Assembly: GCA_951217055.1 (NCBI GenBank)
Contig: OX578279.1
Location: forward strand, 43,166,250 to 43,230,249
DNA: 64,000 bases
DNA from: Gerris lacustris
Taxonomy: Eukaryota > Arthropoda > Insecta > Hemiptera > Gerridae
Reading direction: 5' to 3'
The notes under the pieces are model-generated. The model saw only the letters and a list, made by a program, of their open reading frames with translations, had not been told where the DNA came from and did no database searches. Made by a program: the position numbers and the translations under genes. This document shows, piece by piece, positions 1 to 12,167 of the stretch. Numbering within the stretch: the stretch's first letter is position 1; each line of letters starts with the position of its first letter.

Positions 1-1080
1 TAAAATGGTTTATTGCTCTGGTTTTAATTGAAAAAATGTACACATTTCTTAAATTTTATGTTGATTTATAAAAATTTGAAAGTGGCTATTGCTGCCGAAT
101 GAGGAAGAATCGAGGTATGGCCCATGTATAGATTTGTAGGTGCCCTCAACCATTACCATTTATAATGAACAAAAAACATTTTTTTCAGTAACTATACTGT
201 TTTAAGGAAAATACCATATGTGGCTAAATTTGTACTTTAATGGACTCCAAATTAGAATTTGTTAATCAATCTTTTTTTATCAATGAATTATTTTTTCAAA
301 TATTTTTAGAGTTGTTATGGGGCGCCGCGCCGAATCCAAATTTAGAGCTAAAATTTAATTTTTGATTTCACCTAATACAATGATATTTCCTATAGGGTAT
401 TTAAAATTATAATGAATCGGTTCAGTAAATTGGGCACCACGTATTTGCATCGACAACAGATATTTTTTCAACACTTGTTTGGAGCAAAGAGGCCTTAAAA
501 CGTATAAATTCATAAGTCATGTAATCGAATCTTATAATACTCTCTCAACATAATATACTACGTTCATAAGAAAGTAAAAAACAATCTAATAAGTCCACAT
601 CACAACAGGTTTCACATAAACAATTAGATTTATCAAAAAGATAAATCTAATCCAGATGAAAAAGAAGAGAGAAATGAGGTTTATAATCTTGATCATATCT
701 CACATCATTTAACAGGATATAAAGCAGAAAGTTGAACAGATTAAAGATTCACATCAGGTTCTTAATACTTTCTCTATAGATAAATCTGGAGCATCTTCTT
801 ACTAACTGAAACTATTAATTGCTACAGGCCAAAAACAACTCCATTGAACAATGACAATCAGTATTATTTTTTATCAAGGTGATTTGTGTAAAAGCCGAAA
901 TTGTGCTAAATAAATCTCTGCCACAGTTCCACTCTTCTGACACAGTTCTGCCATTCAACTTAGATAAAAGAATGAATGAAGTATACTCTGTGTGCTATAC
1001 TTAATTCAATTGTATGCTAATACTGCATTTTGCTTCAATAATAAAAGACTGGTAATTAAAATAATCGGTAAAACAAACTC
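1..1080. other. AT-rich stretch, nothing recognised
   Basis: No open reading frame, RNA gene or repeat end could be supported here. The sequence is AT-rich with frequent stops in all frames. Confidence 0.5.
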
Positions 1081-1330
1081 GAATAAAACTTTCATATACA
1101 ATATACAGGGTGTTCCAGCTAATATGGAACAACAAAATATCTCCGGAACCATGATAGATAGAAAGATGCGGTTTTCAGGGATCAATAATGGCTATAAATG
1201 CGCTTCCAGAAGAACAATTTCTGTGTTCAGTAAAAGTGTGTGTAGTTTACAAAATAAATAAAAAAATTAATAGGAAGCCATATTTTTAGACTAGATTCGG
1301 ATTCTATGGCTAAAAATAAGAATTGTTTAT
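1081..1330 (+). repeat. Dispersed repeat fragment, second copy near 61751
   Basis: A stretch at about 1273-1328 (GAAGCCATATTTTTAGACTA and onward) recurs with a few changes at 61751-61811, same orientation. Just upstream, at 1105, ACAGGGTGTTCCA resembles the ends of insect DNA transposons, but no matching second end is visible. The family is not recognised. Confidence 0.45.
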
Positions 1331-1479
1331 TCTTAAAAATGTTTCGCTCCGAGCATTAGTTCGCCGTCTGGAGAGCCCTAAACTTGCTAAAATTGGAGCT
1401 TTAACTCCATTTTACAGCCAAACTAATGGATTTAGGAACTGCTTCAATTGTGCATTAGATGGTGTATATGAAGTTTTAT

Positions 1480-1880
1480 TAAAATCGTTACGTTAGAACA
1501 TAAGATATCGGTAAAAAGGTAGTTTGCTCTAATATAAACTTTTAGGTCCGCTTTAATAGTGTTAGTGATCTTTATTAATTCATAGCGGTGTCGCTGTTGG
1601 TTTTACTAAAAAATGTTACTTGAAAAAAATGTTCGTCTCATCGAATAGATGATGATAGAATCTTTTCCCGTCCTGAAATTCCAATTTAATTTTTGAACCT
1701 CTCGTTTACGCGAGCGTTGCGCGCGAACTCTTGGACGGATCGCGCTGTCCAACGAACTTAGCCTGAGTATTAGTAAGAGGAATATGTATACCAAATTTCA
1801 ACTTAATCGGTCTACTTTTACTCAAGTTATCGTCACACGCGTAAACGTTACTGACAGACAGACAGACAGACAGACAAGAT
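1480..1880 (+). repeat. Dispersed repeat 'P', partial copy, with (GACA)n
   Basis: Sequence from AAAATCGTTACGTTAGAACA to the ATCGTCA region recurs at 47405-47705 (same strand) and, inverted, at 59220-59600. It ends in a (GACA)n run at 1853-1876. It has no coding capacity, and the divergence between copies points to an old family. The other two copies extend much further than this one. Confidence 0.6.
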
Positions 1881-2077
1881 GCATAGTTTGTTGAATGTAA
1901 GAAGCTCGCTTACGCTCGCTTCAACAATTTATTGGATAAAGATTATGATCACGAGTGTTGATCAGAAATATTTCTGTACAATAATTTAAGTGAAATGATT
2001 TCCTAAATCAAGTTTTAAAGATAATTGATATATCTCCTGTATGGTTCGAATATAGGAGTAGGTCGAGTACGAGGACA

Positions 2078-2265
2078 TCAGGCGTGGTCAGTAGTTGGTA
2101 GGGTGGCCTCCACGACTGACCACAGCTCTGGGTTCGATTCGGACGCCTCAATGTACGCCCAGCATTGTTAAACAAATGGAAAGCTGATCGAAAGATGAGC
2201 GCCATCAGGTTTAGGCCTGGAGAACCATTGTCATGGTGATTTTTTATTAAAAAAAAACTCATCAA
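2078..2265 (+). repeat. Possible tRNA-derived SINE
   Basis: A tRNA-like head runs from about 2081 to 2148. GGCGT at the start pairs with ACGCC at the end. TGGTCAGTAGTTGG resembles a pol III A box and GGGTTCGATTCGG a B box. A short body follows and ends in an A-rich run near 2250. The 8-bp arms GTGGTCAG/CTGACCAC replace normal D and anticodon arms, so it is not a functional tRNA. No second copy was found in the window, so SINE status is inferred from the head alone. Confidence 0.45.
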
Positions 2266-2989
2266 ACGCAACCGCAGAGTTGTGAAGAAATGGTTTACCG
2301 ACAAACACTTCAATCATGATTTAAGAGTTTGATTGTCTGGTATCAATCCAGTATTCGATTGATAAAAGGCTCCCCGGGCATGTTCAAAGGACCCACTTCG
2401 TGGTCTATGTCTTCTGGCGAAAGCCCCCCTCCCCGCCCCCAATCTGAATATTTAATTTTTTTTTGTAATTATGCAGATTGTAAAGCATATTAGTAAATCA
2501 CAGTTCTTAGTGAAATTAATTGAATTTGATTCTTGACTCTGCTGCAAGTAAGTACAAATAGAATGTCATCTCGTTTCAAATTTTTGAAGAATAACGTTGC
2601 CTTCAAGAATGAGCAGGCCTTAATTGTCAGAATTAAAAAATAATTAAATTGACTCAAGCTTATTGCCAAATGTTATTGCAAACAAATGTGGGTTTTCCCA
2701 AGCGTTTATCAATGACATTTTTGCTTATCAAGTTAAAACAATTGATACGGCCCCAAAAACCCACTGCCGAAGTTCTCTATACACATAAATAACTACTTTT
2801 AACAGACTCGATTCAATTTCAAGATTAATTACAAAATGAAAAAATCTTTTATCTCGTCTAGGGTCCTCGAAACATCCGTTTACAGACACGTTCTCATTAG
2901 CCCCCTTCTCATTTTTAACCTCGGTCTATAGTCTGTTCATTTCTTATATTTATATTATACAGTAAGCACTTTACCTAAATTAACAAAAT

Positions 2990-3160
2990 AGTCTGCAAAT
3001 TAATTTACCCACAGTTTCTTCACGCCTTATAGCGTACTTAAATGATGTTTTGCTTATACGACCCATTATTGTCTAGTACATTTAATTTTTCCCACTTTTT
3101 GCTTTCAAGATTAGAGAAGCTATTAGCGAACATTTATGTCTCCGAATTAAACAAATCCTG
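2990..3160 (+). repeat. Dispersed repeat 'S', 5' fragment
   Basis: Begins AATAGTCTGC, then a diverged form of the S-family start, continuing through the ACCCATTATTGT segment shared with the copies at 10111, 38211 and 50552. Only the first 150 bases or so are present. Confidence 0.5.
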
Positions 3161-3759
3161 GATAGGAATCCGTTCAACATTTTTCGCCCCTCTATTTATT
3201 TGCTAACAGTTATGCAAACCAACATAATTTGGATGATAAGTCATAATAAGTCCATTGTTGTTCCTATATTAGTTTCGACCTTCCTTTATTTTTATTCACA
3301 CATCAAATTATCTAAGTTATCTAAGTTTCTATTATCTAAGTTCGTTATACATTTATATACTCATCAAATTATTAATTAATTAATTTACCTAATTAATGTA
3401 GCCCTCAGATGCTTTCATCATAATTTTAACCGTCGACATAATATAAAAAATCGGGTAAGGCGTAACTCTCTTTTGTACGAGCAAAATTAAAGGCATGAGG
3501 TTAAATTAAACAAAACTAGTCGCAAATATTAATGGTATTTAGATGTAGCCGGTGGAATATCGGTTTCCAGCCGACGTCACGAACCCTCTAGAATGTGGGC
3601 GTGGCCAAGTCAACTAGGATCTGGTTTTTAAGCCTAATGTTCCCACCTGTCATTCATTTCATCTTGCACGAAAGTGGCCTCTCCTGCTGCTTCGCAGAAG
3701 GAGGAAGCATTATTGGGCGAGGTCAGTACTTTGATGAGTGACCGTTTAGAACTAACTGA

Positions 3760-3784
3760 TTTTTTTTTTTTTTTTTTTTTTTTT
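3760..3784 (+). repeat. Poly(T) tract, 25 T
   Basis: An uninterrupted run of 25 T, equivalent to a poly(A) tail on the minus strand. I could not identify a retrotransposon body on its right side. The 200 bases before it (3565-3760) are less AT-rich than the surroundings but match nothing I recognise. Confidence 0.7.
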
Positions 3785-3999
3785 AAACTTACACATTATC
3801 TTAATTTATTTAATTAATTGAATTTTGAGAGATGTAAACAAACTCCTAATCTTCCTAATTAATATAATTATGTTCCCTTATAATTTTTAAACTAATTAAT
3901 GGAATTTCATCAGGTTTTTTACCAGTTCCAGCGATATTCTACATGTCAAAAACTATTTATAGTTTCGGAATTATTAACCGTCAAAGTTACAAAATTCAA

Positions 4000-4400
4000 A
4001 AATCGACAACTTCAAAATGGCGGCCGATATCAAAAATTTAGTAGATTTGTTTGCCATACAAAGAGGCACATTTGTGCTAAATTTCAACTCGATCGGACCA
4101 CTTTTCGATTTATTTTTCAAGTTTTGCTGAATCAACAAGCTCGGTTCAAGATGGCGGAAAAAGTTAATTTTCTGGGCAACACAACTGCGTGTAAGGTCTG
4201 ATTTTCGTAAAACGTTTCAACTCTCTAGCTTAAAAACTGTGGGAGTTATGCGTGGTCAGACAGACAGACTGACATCCAGCTAAAAACCACTCAAATCTTA
4301 AAAACACCCAAAACGGATAATTCCGTTGAAATCTCGGTTTCGGATTTTTGGGTGAAAACAATACTTTTCCTACATAGGTACCTTCGGAGAAGGTGAGGAA
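4000..4400. repeat. Probable transposon-derived segment
   Basis: Contains the CAACTCGATCGG and CAGACAGACAGACTGACA phrases typical of decayed non-coding insect repeats. Similar wording occurs at 1800-1870 and 45060-45120. No ends or coding capacity were found, and the 100-aa frame across it is not protein-like. Confidence 0.3.
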
Positions 4401-4429
4401 AAGTAAAAATCAAAACAATTTTGAGTTTA

Positions 4430-4535
4430 AATATTCCGTCAAATTAGTGCCATTTAAAAGTCCGCCAATTAGTGTGACAAATAGCTTCCTCCCGTCTTAT
4501 AGCAAATACTTAATGATTTTTTTGTATAATAATTT
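4430..4535 (+). repeat. Dispersed repeat 'S', 5' fragment
   Basis: Begins near 4460 with GTCCGCCAATTAGTGTG, the S-family start, and breaks off after about 75-100 bases, where an inverted S copy begins. Confidence 0.5.
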
Positions 4536-4549
4536 AAACCCCTTTTTTG

Positions 4550-5105
4550 CATCCGAGCTCAGCGAAGATAACGGAAGCTACGTGATCGTTTTGAAGAATG
4601 AAAATTATCTACATATGTCTCCAAATGAAAAAAAAATCCAAGACAGAAATTAGTTTCAGATATCAGAGAACATTTTTTGTCCCGCGCCTGTCTGTCAGTC
4701 TGTCGATCGGTCGATATGTCGGTCTGTCTGTCGATCAATGTTTACGAACCGTCATATCTTAAGAACTACACGTCCGATTTGAATTTGAGTGGTAGTTCAT
4801 AATTGGCCCATTGTTGGTTCCATATAAGTTTTTAACTTTGTTGAGCTTAACTTGAGCCCATTTGTTTCTCTTCAACATTCGCACAAATATAAATTTATTA
4901 ATACTTATATCATCTGATTTTTATGAAATTTGAACCCCGCAGATAGCCCCACATTAATTTCAACGGACTGCGTTCTTTAAAAACAGATTTCAACAACGGG
5001 GGAAAATTTAATAAAATCTAAAAAAAAAAATTGTAGAAAAAGCATAAAATCATAGAAGTAATAGAACGTGAGGAAGCTATGAGCAACACTAATTGGCAGA
5101 CTATT
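4550..5105 (-). repeat. Dispersed repeat 'S', near full-length copy, inverted
   Basis: On the minus strand it reads from TAGTCTGCCAATTAGTGT (at 5103 going down) to the GGTAACGGAAGC-type end near 4555. It passes through the shared CAGATGAGTA and ATCGGACG segments. It contains GTCTGTC runs at 4687-4735. About 550 bp long and non-coding. Confidence 0.6.
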
Positions 5106-5114
5106 TTAAATCTC

Positions 5115-5510
5115 TCCAAATTTTCTTGATTTTATATATGAATAAAAGTATCAATTTATTAATATTTATTGGCGTAGGCGACTGAACTTAATCTGGGACT
5201 ACTTTCCACAAACCATTCAAATTTCTTAACAATTAGATGAGTAATTTTGAAAATATAGGTGAAAATAAATAAATGTTTCTGCGCATATGGAAGAGAAACA
5301 AATGGGCGGAGAAGGTTGAAATTTATAAGGATCCAACAATAGGCTAATTATGGCCTATACCATCTAAATTCCTTTAAAATCGGACGAGTAGTATTTAAGA
5401 TATGTTAGTATACAAAATTATTGAACGACAGACAGACATAGGACAAAAAATATTTTTCTGACGTCTGAAAATGATTCCTGGAATTTTTGAATTTGGAAAC
5501 ATAAAAATTT
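5115..5510 (+). repeat. Dispersed repeat 'S', copy lacking its start
   Basis: Carries the middle and 3' segments of the family: CAAACCATTC, TTAGATGAGTA, AATGGGCGGAGAAGG, AATCGGACGAGTAG and the TGACGTCTGAAA end. It abuts the inverted copy ending near 5105, so the two copies form a loose head-to-head pair. Confidence 0.55.
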
Positions 5511-6230
5511 TATGTGGTTTTCTATGCGATGTGTTTTGAGGTTGGGTTATTTTGTGATGGTATTTTGAGAAAATAAGAAGACAGGTATGAGAAGGGAAGT
5601 AGGGTACAGGGATGTTCCATTACTTGAAGGAGGGATGAAACTCGGTGGAGAAAAGGGCTGTAAGAATAGAAGGAGAATTAGTGTTGCCTAGTAGCTCCAG
5701 AGGGTGCAATTTTGGACCTAAGTAATAAGGGCTTTTAAGGTAAAGCTTTGGGAACCGACACTCCCCCGCACTTGCCTTCAAACTCCGGAGTAAAAACGAC
5801 GGGAAAAAATAGAAGAACATCCCCTGTGGGCACCATCAACCCGGAGCTTTCACAATCAATAAATTACTCGGCTAGATGAGGCTTGCGCCATTAACTTTCA
5901 TACCAGTTAATATTTTAATTTTAAAGGAAAGCACCAAGTAAAAACTGTAATGTTTCATTAAACTTAGTACGGTTTTAAGCACATTAAATAAGACTAATGA
6001 TAAAAAGTCTATTATTAAACTTCAAATGCATACGTTAAAGTGGCATATAATAAGCTTTAAGTTTCTAATAATGACGTAGATTAAAGTTTCTATATAATGA
6101 CTGTGGCGTAAGAAGACATTATGAATAAGAAAAAACTTGATGCAGTAAAACTTTATTCTCGAAGTGATAAAAGGTTAAACAAGACACCATGCTATTTTGA
6201 TATTTAATTACTCGTAGACTAATTCAAAAA
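5511..6230. other. No gene recognised
   Basis: 5580-5860 is more GC-balanced and has a 66-aa minus-strand frame, but the translation has no recognisable motif. The remainder is AT-rich. Confidence 0.4.
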
Positions 6231-6237
6231 TATGATA

Positions 6238-6318
6238 CACTTATATTTTACTACAAACCATAGTCAGCAAGGTCAAACATTTATATTTTATTATAAACCA
6301 TAGTCTGCAAGGCCATTT
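6238..6318 (+). repeat. Short tandem duplication, about 45-bp unit
   Basis: Two diverged units run side by side, each containing TTATATTTTA, then AAACCATAGTC and GCAAGG. Probably local slippage or duplication. Confidence 0.6.
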
Positions 6319-6475
6319 TATAAAAACATCATAACACAAACATTTTAAAAATGTAGTGAGCTACATGATGAAAATATATTTTCTATAAAATGTCGACTAT
6401 AGTTGAGCGTATCACAGGGGTCTAATGCACTTACTAAACTCCAAATATTCGTTTGCTATATTTATTTTATTATAG

Positions 6476-7020
6476 TATATTCTTTTCATATATTGCTAAA
6501 CTTAACAGACTTGGAACATATTGTTGAAAATAAATCCAAGTGTGTATTCAAATTAATTATGTTAAACATGTATATATATATTTTTTTTAGGAAGGTTTAT
6601 GTTATTAAATGTTAATTAAAATCCTTAGTCAAAAGAATATAAAATATTTGTTAATCCCTAAAAACTATCAAAAAAATAGTTTATTTTGGTTAAATAAAAT
6701 ACACACAACTGCTTTCATTTAGCAGTAGACAAAAGCCTTTTGTTTAATTCAAACAACTAGTGAATAGCGAAATGATGAACTCAACCAATGTATTGACACA
6801 AGGAACACATAATAAAACCATTTTAGTAATATATGGGGGCAAAGTAACTTATTAAAAGATGACTCCCTAAAAAAAATAAGACTCCATATCTCATCAAAGC
6901 ATTTAGATTTATGTAATTACAATTGATTTATTGAGAAAGAATAAATATGATTATTTTTAAATAAGACAGTAATAAACCAGTATGCAAGTACATTCATATT
7001 GTTATTTTTCTTCCGCGGTT
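6476..7020 (+). repeat. Left long direct repeat flanking RTE-like fragment
   Basis: Starts TATATTCTTTTCATATATTG and ends CTTCCGCGGTT. The same sequence lies at 8218-8666. The left copy has 96 extra bases (6517-6612) that the right copy lacks. The retrotransposon body starts at the next base. It behaves like an exceptionally long target-site duplication. A segmental duplication with the element at its junction is the alternative. Confidence 0.8.
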
Positions 7021-8217
7021 CCTGAGCATAAACCCGAAGAAAACAAAAACTATGTTTGTAAATGCGGAACCACAAGTGATAAAAATTAATAATACAGACA
7101 TCGACACAGTAGAAGAGTATATTTACTTGGGACAGTCCATCCATAATAATTGTAACGAGGAAAACGAAGTGAGGCGCAGAATCGCTTTAGGCTGGAGCTC
7201 GTATAATAAGTTAAGAACTTTATTCAAATCAAAAGTGCCAATTGAGTTAAAAACCAAGCTGTGGCAAAAATGCGTGTTACCAGTTCTCATATACGGAGTA
7301 GAAACGTGGTCCTTACCCAAAAGTATAATTAATAAAATGAGAATCACACAAAGACGAATGGAACGCAGCATGATGGGGATTACCTGGAAAGATAAGAAAA
7401 GCAATGAGTGGCTAAGAAAAGAAACGGGATTAGTGGACATAGGTAAAGCGATGTTAGAAAGAAAATGGAAATGGGCAGGGCACATCGCCAGAGTTAAGGA
7501 CGAGAGGTGGACATACAGAATGCTCCAGTGGTATCCTAGAGATAGAAAGAGAAGAAGAGGACGACCCAAGATCAGGTGGGATGAAGAAATGAGGAGAAGC
7601 TGTGGTGGAGAGACCTGGCCAAGGGTAGCTCTAGACAGAAAGGAATGGGACCGCATGAAAGATGTCTACGTGAATGTCTGGTTATAAAGTAACGCCTCAA
7701 GCACCAGTACGAGCAACTAAACAATAATTACAAACTAAATAATATTAAAGAAGTAATAAAAGTAACTAAAAAAAAAAATAAAAAATAAAAAAATAACTAT
7801 GATCAATCTTTTTTTCTTTTTAGTCTTATGTAAATTTTTATTTTTAAACACAGCAAATCAAAAATAATGCTTAATCATAACGATATCACTCGTTTTTCCT
7901 TTTTTAGTTTTTATATAAAGTTATTTTTATTTCAAGAAGTAAATAATTTTAAGTTAAAATATCAGGTCAACGCTATGCGCATAGTACAAATGTGTTTTTA
8001 AAAAAAATTATAATTAAATTAAAAATGTATATATACAGTATATGTAATCTACAACTTATATTACACACCAAAATGTGATCACTATGTAACCTCCAAACCC
8101 CTTCGTGGGCACCACGGCAAATTGCCGAGTTGCTACACCATATTATAAGAAAAATTAATATTGTATACTTATATTGTAAATTGTGGCAATAAATGGTTAT
8201 CTATCTAAATGGTTATC
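7021..8217 (+). mobile_element. 5'-truncated RTE-like non-LTR retrotransposon
   Basis: A 1.2-kb insert holding only the C-terminal end of ORF2 and the 3' untranslated region. The 3' part has a perfect hairpin CGGCAA-A-TTGCCG at 8115-8127, then AATAAATGG at 8188 and a tail of TGGTTATCTA-type repeats ending at 8217. Such tandem-repeat tails in place of poly(A) are usual for RTE-type elements. 5' truncation is expected from incomplete target-primed reverse transcription. Confidence 0.8.
7022..7687 (+). pseudogene. RTE-like ORF2, C-terminal fragment only
   Basis: An uninterrupted frame of about 221 codons that begins at the truncation point; the first ATG, at 7052, is not a real start. It opens just after the reverse transcriptase palm, at INPKKTKTMFVN, which aligns with INLEKCKMMIIN of the complete element at 31366-34197. 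It then carries the post-RT signature of RTE/BovB-type ORF2: YLG, LPVLIYGVETW, the RRMERSMMG stretch, WKWAGHIAR, GRPKIRWDEE and GGETWPRVALDRKEW. Endonuclease and RT catalytic motifs are absent, so it cannot act alone. The open frame suggests a fairly recent insertion or a short sampling of decay. Confidence 0.85.
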
Positions 8218-8666
8218 TATATTCTTTTCATATATTGCTAAACTTAACAGACTTGGAATAATTAAAATCCTTAGTCAAAAGAATATAAAATATTTGTTAA
8301 TCCCTAAAAACTATCAAAAAAATAGTTTATTTTGGTTAAATAAAATACACACAACTGCTTTCATTTAGCAGTAGACAAAAGCCTTTTGTTTAATTCAAAC
8401 AACTAGTGAATAGCGAAATGATGAACTCAACCAATGTATTGACACAAGGAACACATAATAAAACCATTTTAGTAATATATGGGGGCAAAGTAACTTATTA
8501 AAAGATGACTCCCTAAAAAAAATAAGACTCCATATCTCATCAAAGCATTTAGATTTATGTAATTACAATTGATTTATTGAGAAAGAATAAATATGATTAT
8601 TTTTAAATAAGACAGTAATAAACCAGTATGCAAGTACATTCATATTGTTATTTTTCTTCCGCGGTT
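8218..8666 (+). repeat. Right long direct repeat flanking RTE-like fragment
   Basis: Partner of 6476-7020, about 448 alignable bases, lacking the 96-bp segment present in the left copy. It runs on into GTTACGCTTACCGAAGGTAA, an S-repeat end, which is probably the undisturbed target sequence. Confidence 0.8.
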
Positions 8667-8900
8667 ACGCTTACCGAAGGTAACAGAAGAATTGTAATCA
8701 TTCTTAAGAACCATCTAAGTCTCCGAATTGAAAAATTCCTAAACATAAATCTGTCTGAGATGAAGGGACTTCGGTCTCGTGGCTGTCGTCGTTATACACT
8801 TTTGCAAACCATCATATCTTAAAAATACTCATCCAAAATTGATGAAATTGGAGGTATGTCACATACAGTCTGCTGTTGGTTCTATATTAATTACTTTCAT
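8662..8900 (-). repeat. Dispersed repeat 'S', partial inverted copy
   Basis: Starts with the CTTACCGAAGGTAACAGAAG end of the family. Further on are CAAACCATCATATCTTAAA and CTGTTGGTTCTATATTA, the reverse complement of segments in the forward copies. The left long direct repeat ends inside this S end. Confidence 0.5.
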
Positions 8901-10110
<1,210 letters not shown>

Positions 10111-10530
10111 TAATATTAAATAGTCTGCCAATTAGTGTGGCACATACCTTCCTCGAACCCTATTTCGCATACTTTAATGATTCTATGTTTTTACAACCCA
10201 TTATTATTAAATTTATTTAATTTTCCCACGTTTTTTAAATCTGTCAAAATTGTTTTACATAAATTAAAGTATCATTTTAGCACAATTAATCTGGGGGGCT
10301 ATCTGCGGGCAACTTTCGACAAACCATCCTAATTTCATAAAAATCAGATGAGTACTTCTTTTATAGGGGCAAATAAATGTATGTTTGTGCGCATGTGCAA
10401 GAGGAATAAATGGGCACAGGGCACAGAAGGTCAAAACTTATATGGGACAAAAACTGGTCTAATTATGACTATGACCTACCATTTAATTTTCTTTAAAATC
10501 GGACGAGTGTTTTTTAAGATATCTTGGTTC
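10111..10530 (+). repeat. Dispersed repeat 'S', copy lacking its end
   Basis: Begins AATAGTCTGCCAATTAGTGT and contains ACAACCCATTATT, CTATCTGCGGGC, AATCAGATGAGTA and AATCGGACGAGTG in family order. It stops near 10530. Confidence 0.65.
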
Positions 10531-10644
10531 AGACTCGGAAGCAAACATTAACCTTTATATAAAATACATATGTACATGAATATTTAAAACACAATTGAAG
10601 GAATAGACTTTCATTGAATATAAGTGTTGTTTTTTACATTTATT

Positions 10645-10652
10645 GGAGGGCG
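10645..10652 (+). repeat. Left target-site duplication GGAGGGCG
   Basis: Identical to 13418-13425. Eight bases is the usual duplication length for hAT elements. Confidence 0.9.
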
Positions 10653-10965
10653 CAGTGGCGGATCCAGGACCTAATTTCGGGGGGGGCAATCTATCCCAGA
10701 TATGCAAACACCGGGGGGTTTTAGGGTATGGAATACCCCCCCCCCCCCCCCCTCCCCAAGAAAAAGAGGGGGGGGGGATTTATAAATTTTGAATAGAAAT
10801 TGGTGTTTTACTCTTAACAAACTTAAGAAAAATTCTACATTTAAAGGAAATACGGCTCAAAATGTTTCGAATAACTAAATTTAATTACAACTTGAATGAA
10901 ATCATTGAGTTGTAATCACAATGGTATGGTAAGGTTTCATGATTCATGGAAACAAACTAGAAACT

Positions 10966-11190
10966 GCAACAGGACCCCTGAGAGGATTTCCGGGCCCCTG
11001 GGCAAGTTAGCATCAGGGCCCATTTGAAGAAATAACGGCGGGGGTCCGGGGATTTTTCAAAATGTAAGAGCAAATAGACGAGTTTTAAGGGTTTCTGGGG
11101 GCAAGATTGTTCTTACAGGAAAAGATTTTTGGAGTTTAACTAAGATGGGCTAAAAAAACAAATACATAATTAAGTTGTTTTGTTGCTGAT
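10966..11190 (+). repeat. Segment shared with 46205-46437 (inverted)
   Basis: Phrases such as GAGAGGATTTCCGGGCCCC, GGGCAAGTTAGCATC, TTCTTACAGGAAAAG and TAATTAAGTT recur in reverse complement at 46205-46437. The two sites probably descend from one hAT-like family. Confidence 0.6.
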
Positions 11191-12167
11191 AAGTTTCATT
11201 AAAACATCTTCTTTTACACTTAGTATAATATAAAATAAAACATAATGTAAATTGTTTACTAAAATAATGAGATTAAGAGTAAGCAAATAAAAATAGTTAA
11301 ATAACACATTTTATTTTAAAAAAAAATGCATTACAAGTAAAAATGTAAAAGTTTAATATGAGTTTGTTAATATGATTTATCTGCCAGTTTCTCTACTGTA
11401 AATTAACATTGACCATATTGAATAACATGAAAACATCACAAAAATCTGAGTAACTAAATGAAACACAAGAATTCAAAATTCCATACTCATGACACATTAG
11501 GAATTAATTTTAAGTTCATTACATTCAGTGGCGTAGGTAAGGCATAGGCAGGGGGCTCCTCGCTAAAAAAAAAAAATGAAAAAAAAAATATGTCTGACGC
11601 TCTCACGCATTAGAAGTGAAACTTAAGTTCTAGAATGCATTGCTCTCTTTCATTTTAGACGAATTTATTATTTCAGTATTAAGAAATGGTTATGGGAAAT
11701 TTAATTGAAAAAAAATATTGCTATGCTAAGGCAACCACATTTATTCCAATAAAAATAAATGTTTGTTTTGATTTGCTGGTCTTTAAATAGATATAATACA
11801 ATTAATCTGTAAAAATGTTACACTTGGACGAGTCTCGAATCGCAAACTTCGTTACACGATGTCAATATATGAAAAAATTCACTTTACCGCCGCCAAAGAA
11901 GTTTCACTTAAAAAAAAATTGCGTTTAGAACTGAATGGGGCTCCCTGACAATGGCGTAGATGGGTCATTTTCAAAAAAAGTGACACGTTTACTGTCCTCG
12001 AGTTAAAAAAATTAATTACTTGCATTCCTCATAATTAAAAAATCTACAACCCCACAGACATTTTTCTACAGATTAAATTCGTCATTTTGGGTATAATGAT
12101 ATTGAGTAGTCAGATTCTTGAATATCCTTTTTAGGGAGGAGAAATTTAAATTTATATATACTAAAAG

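Noticed and set aside
2081..2148. Functional tRNA gene
   Set aside because: The head has acceptor and B-box similarity but no proper anticodon arm; SINE-like origin fits better. No other tRNA or rRNA gene was seen.
5620..5820. 66-aa minus-strand frame in a GC-balanced patch
   Set aside because: No recognisable motif and no neighbouring coding evidence.
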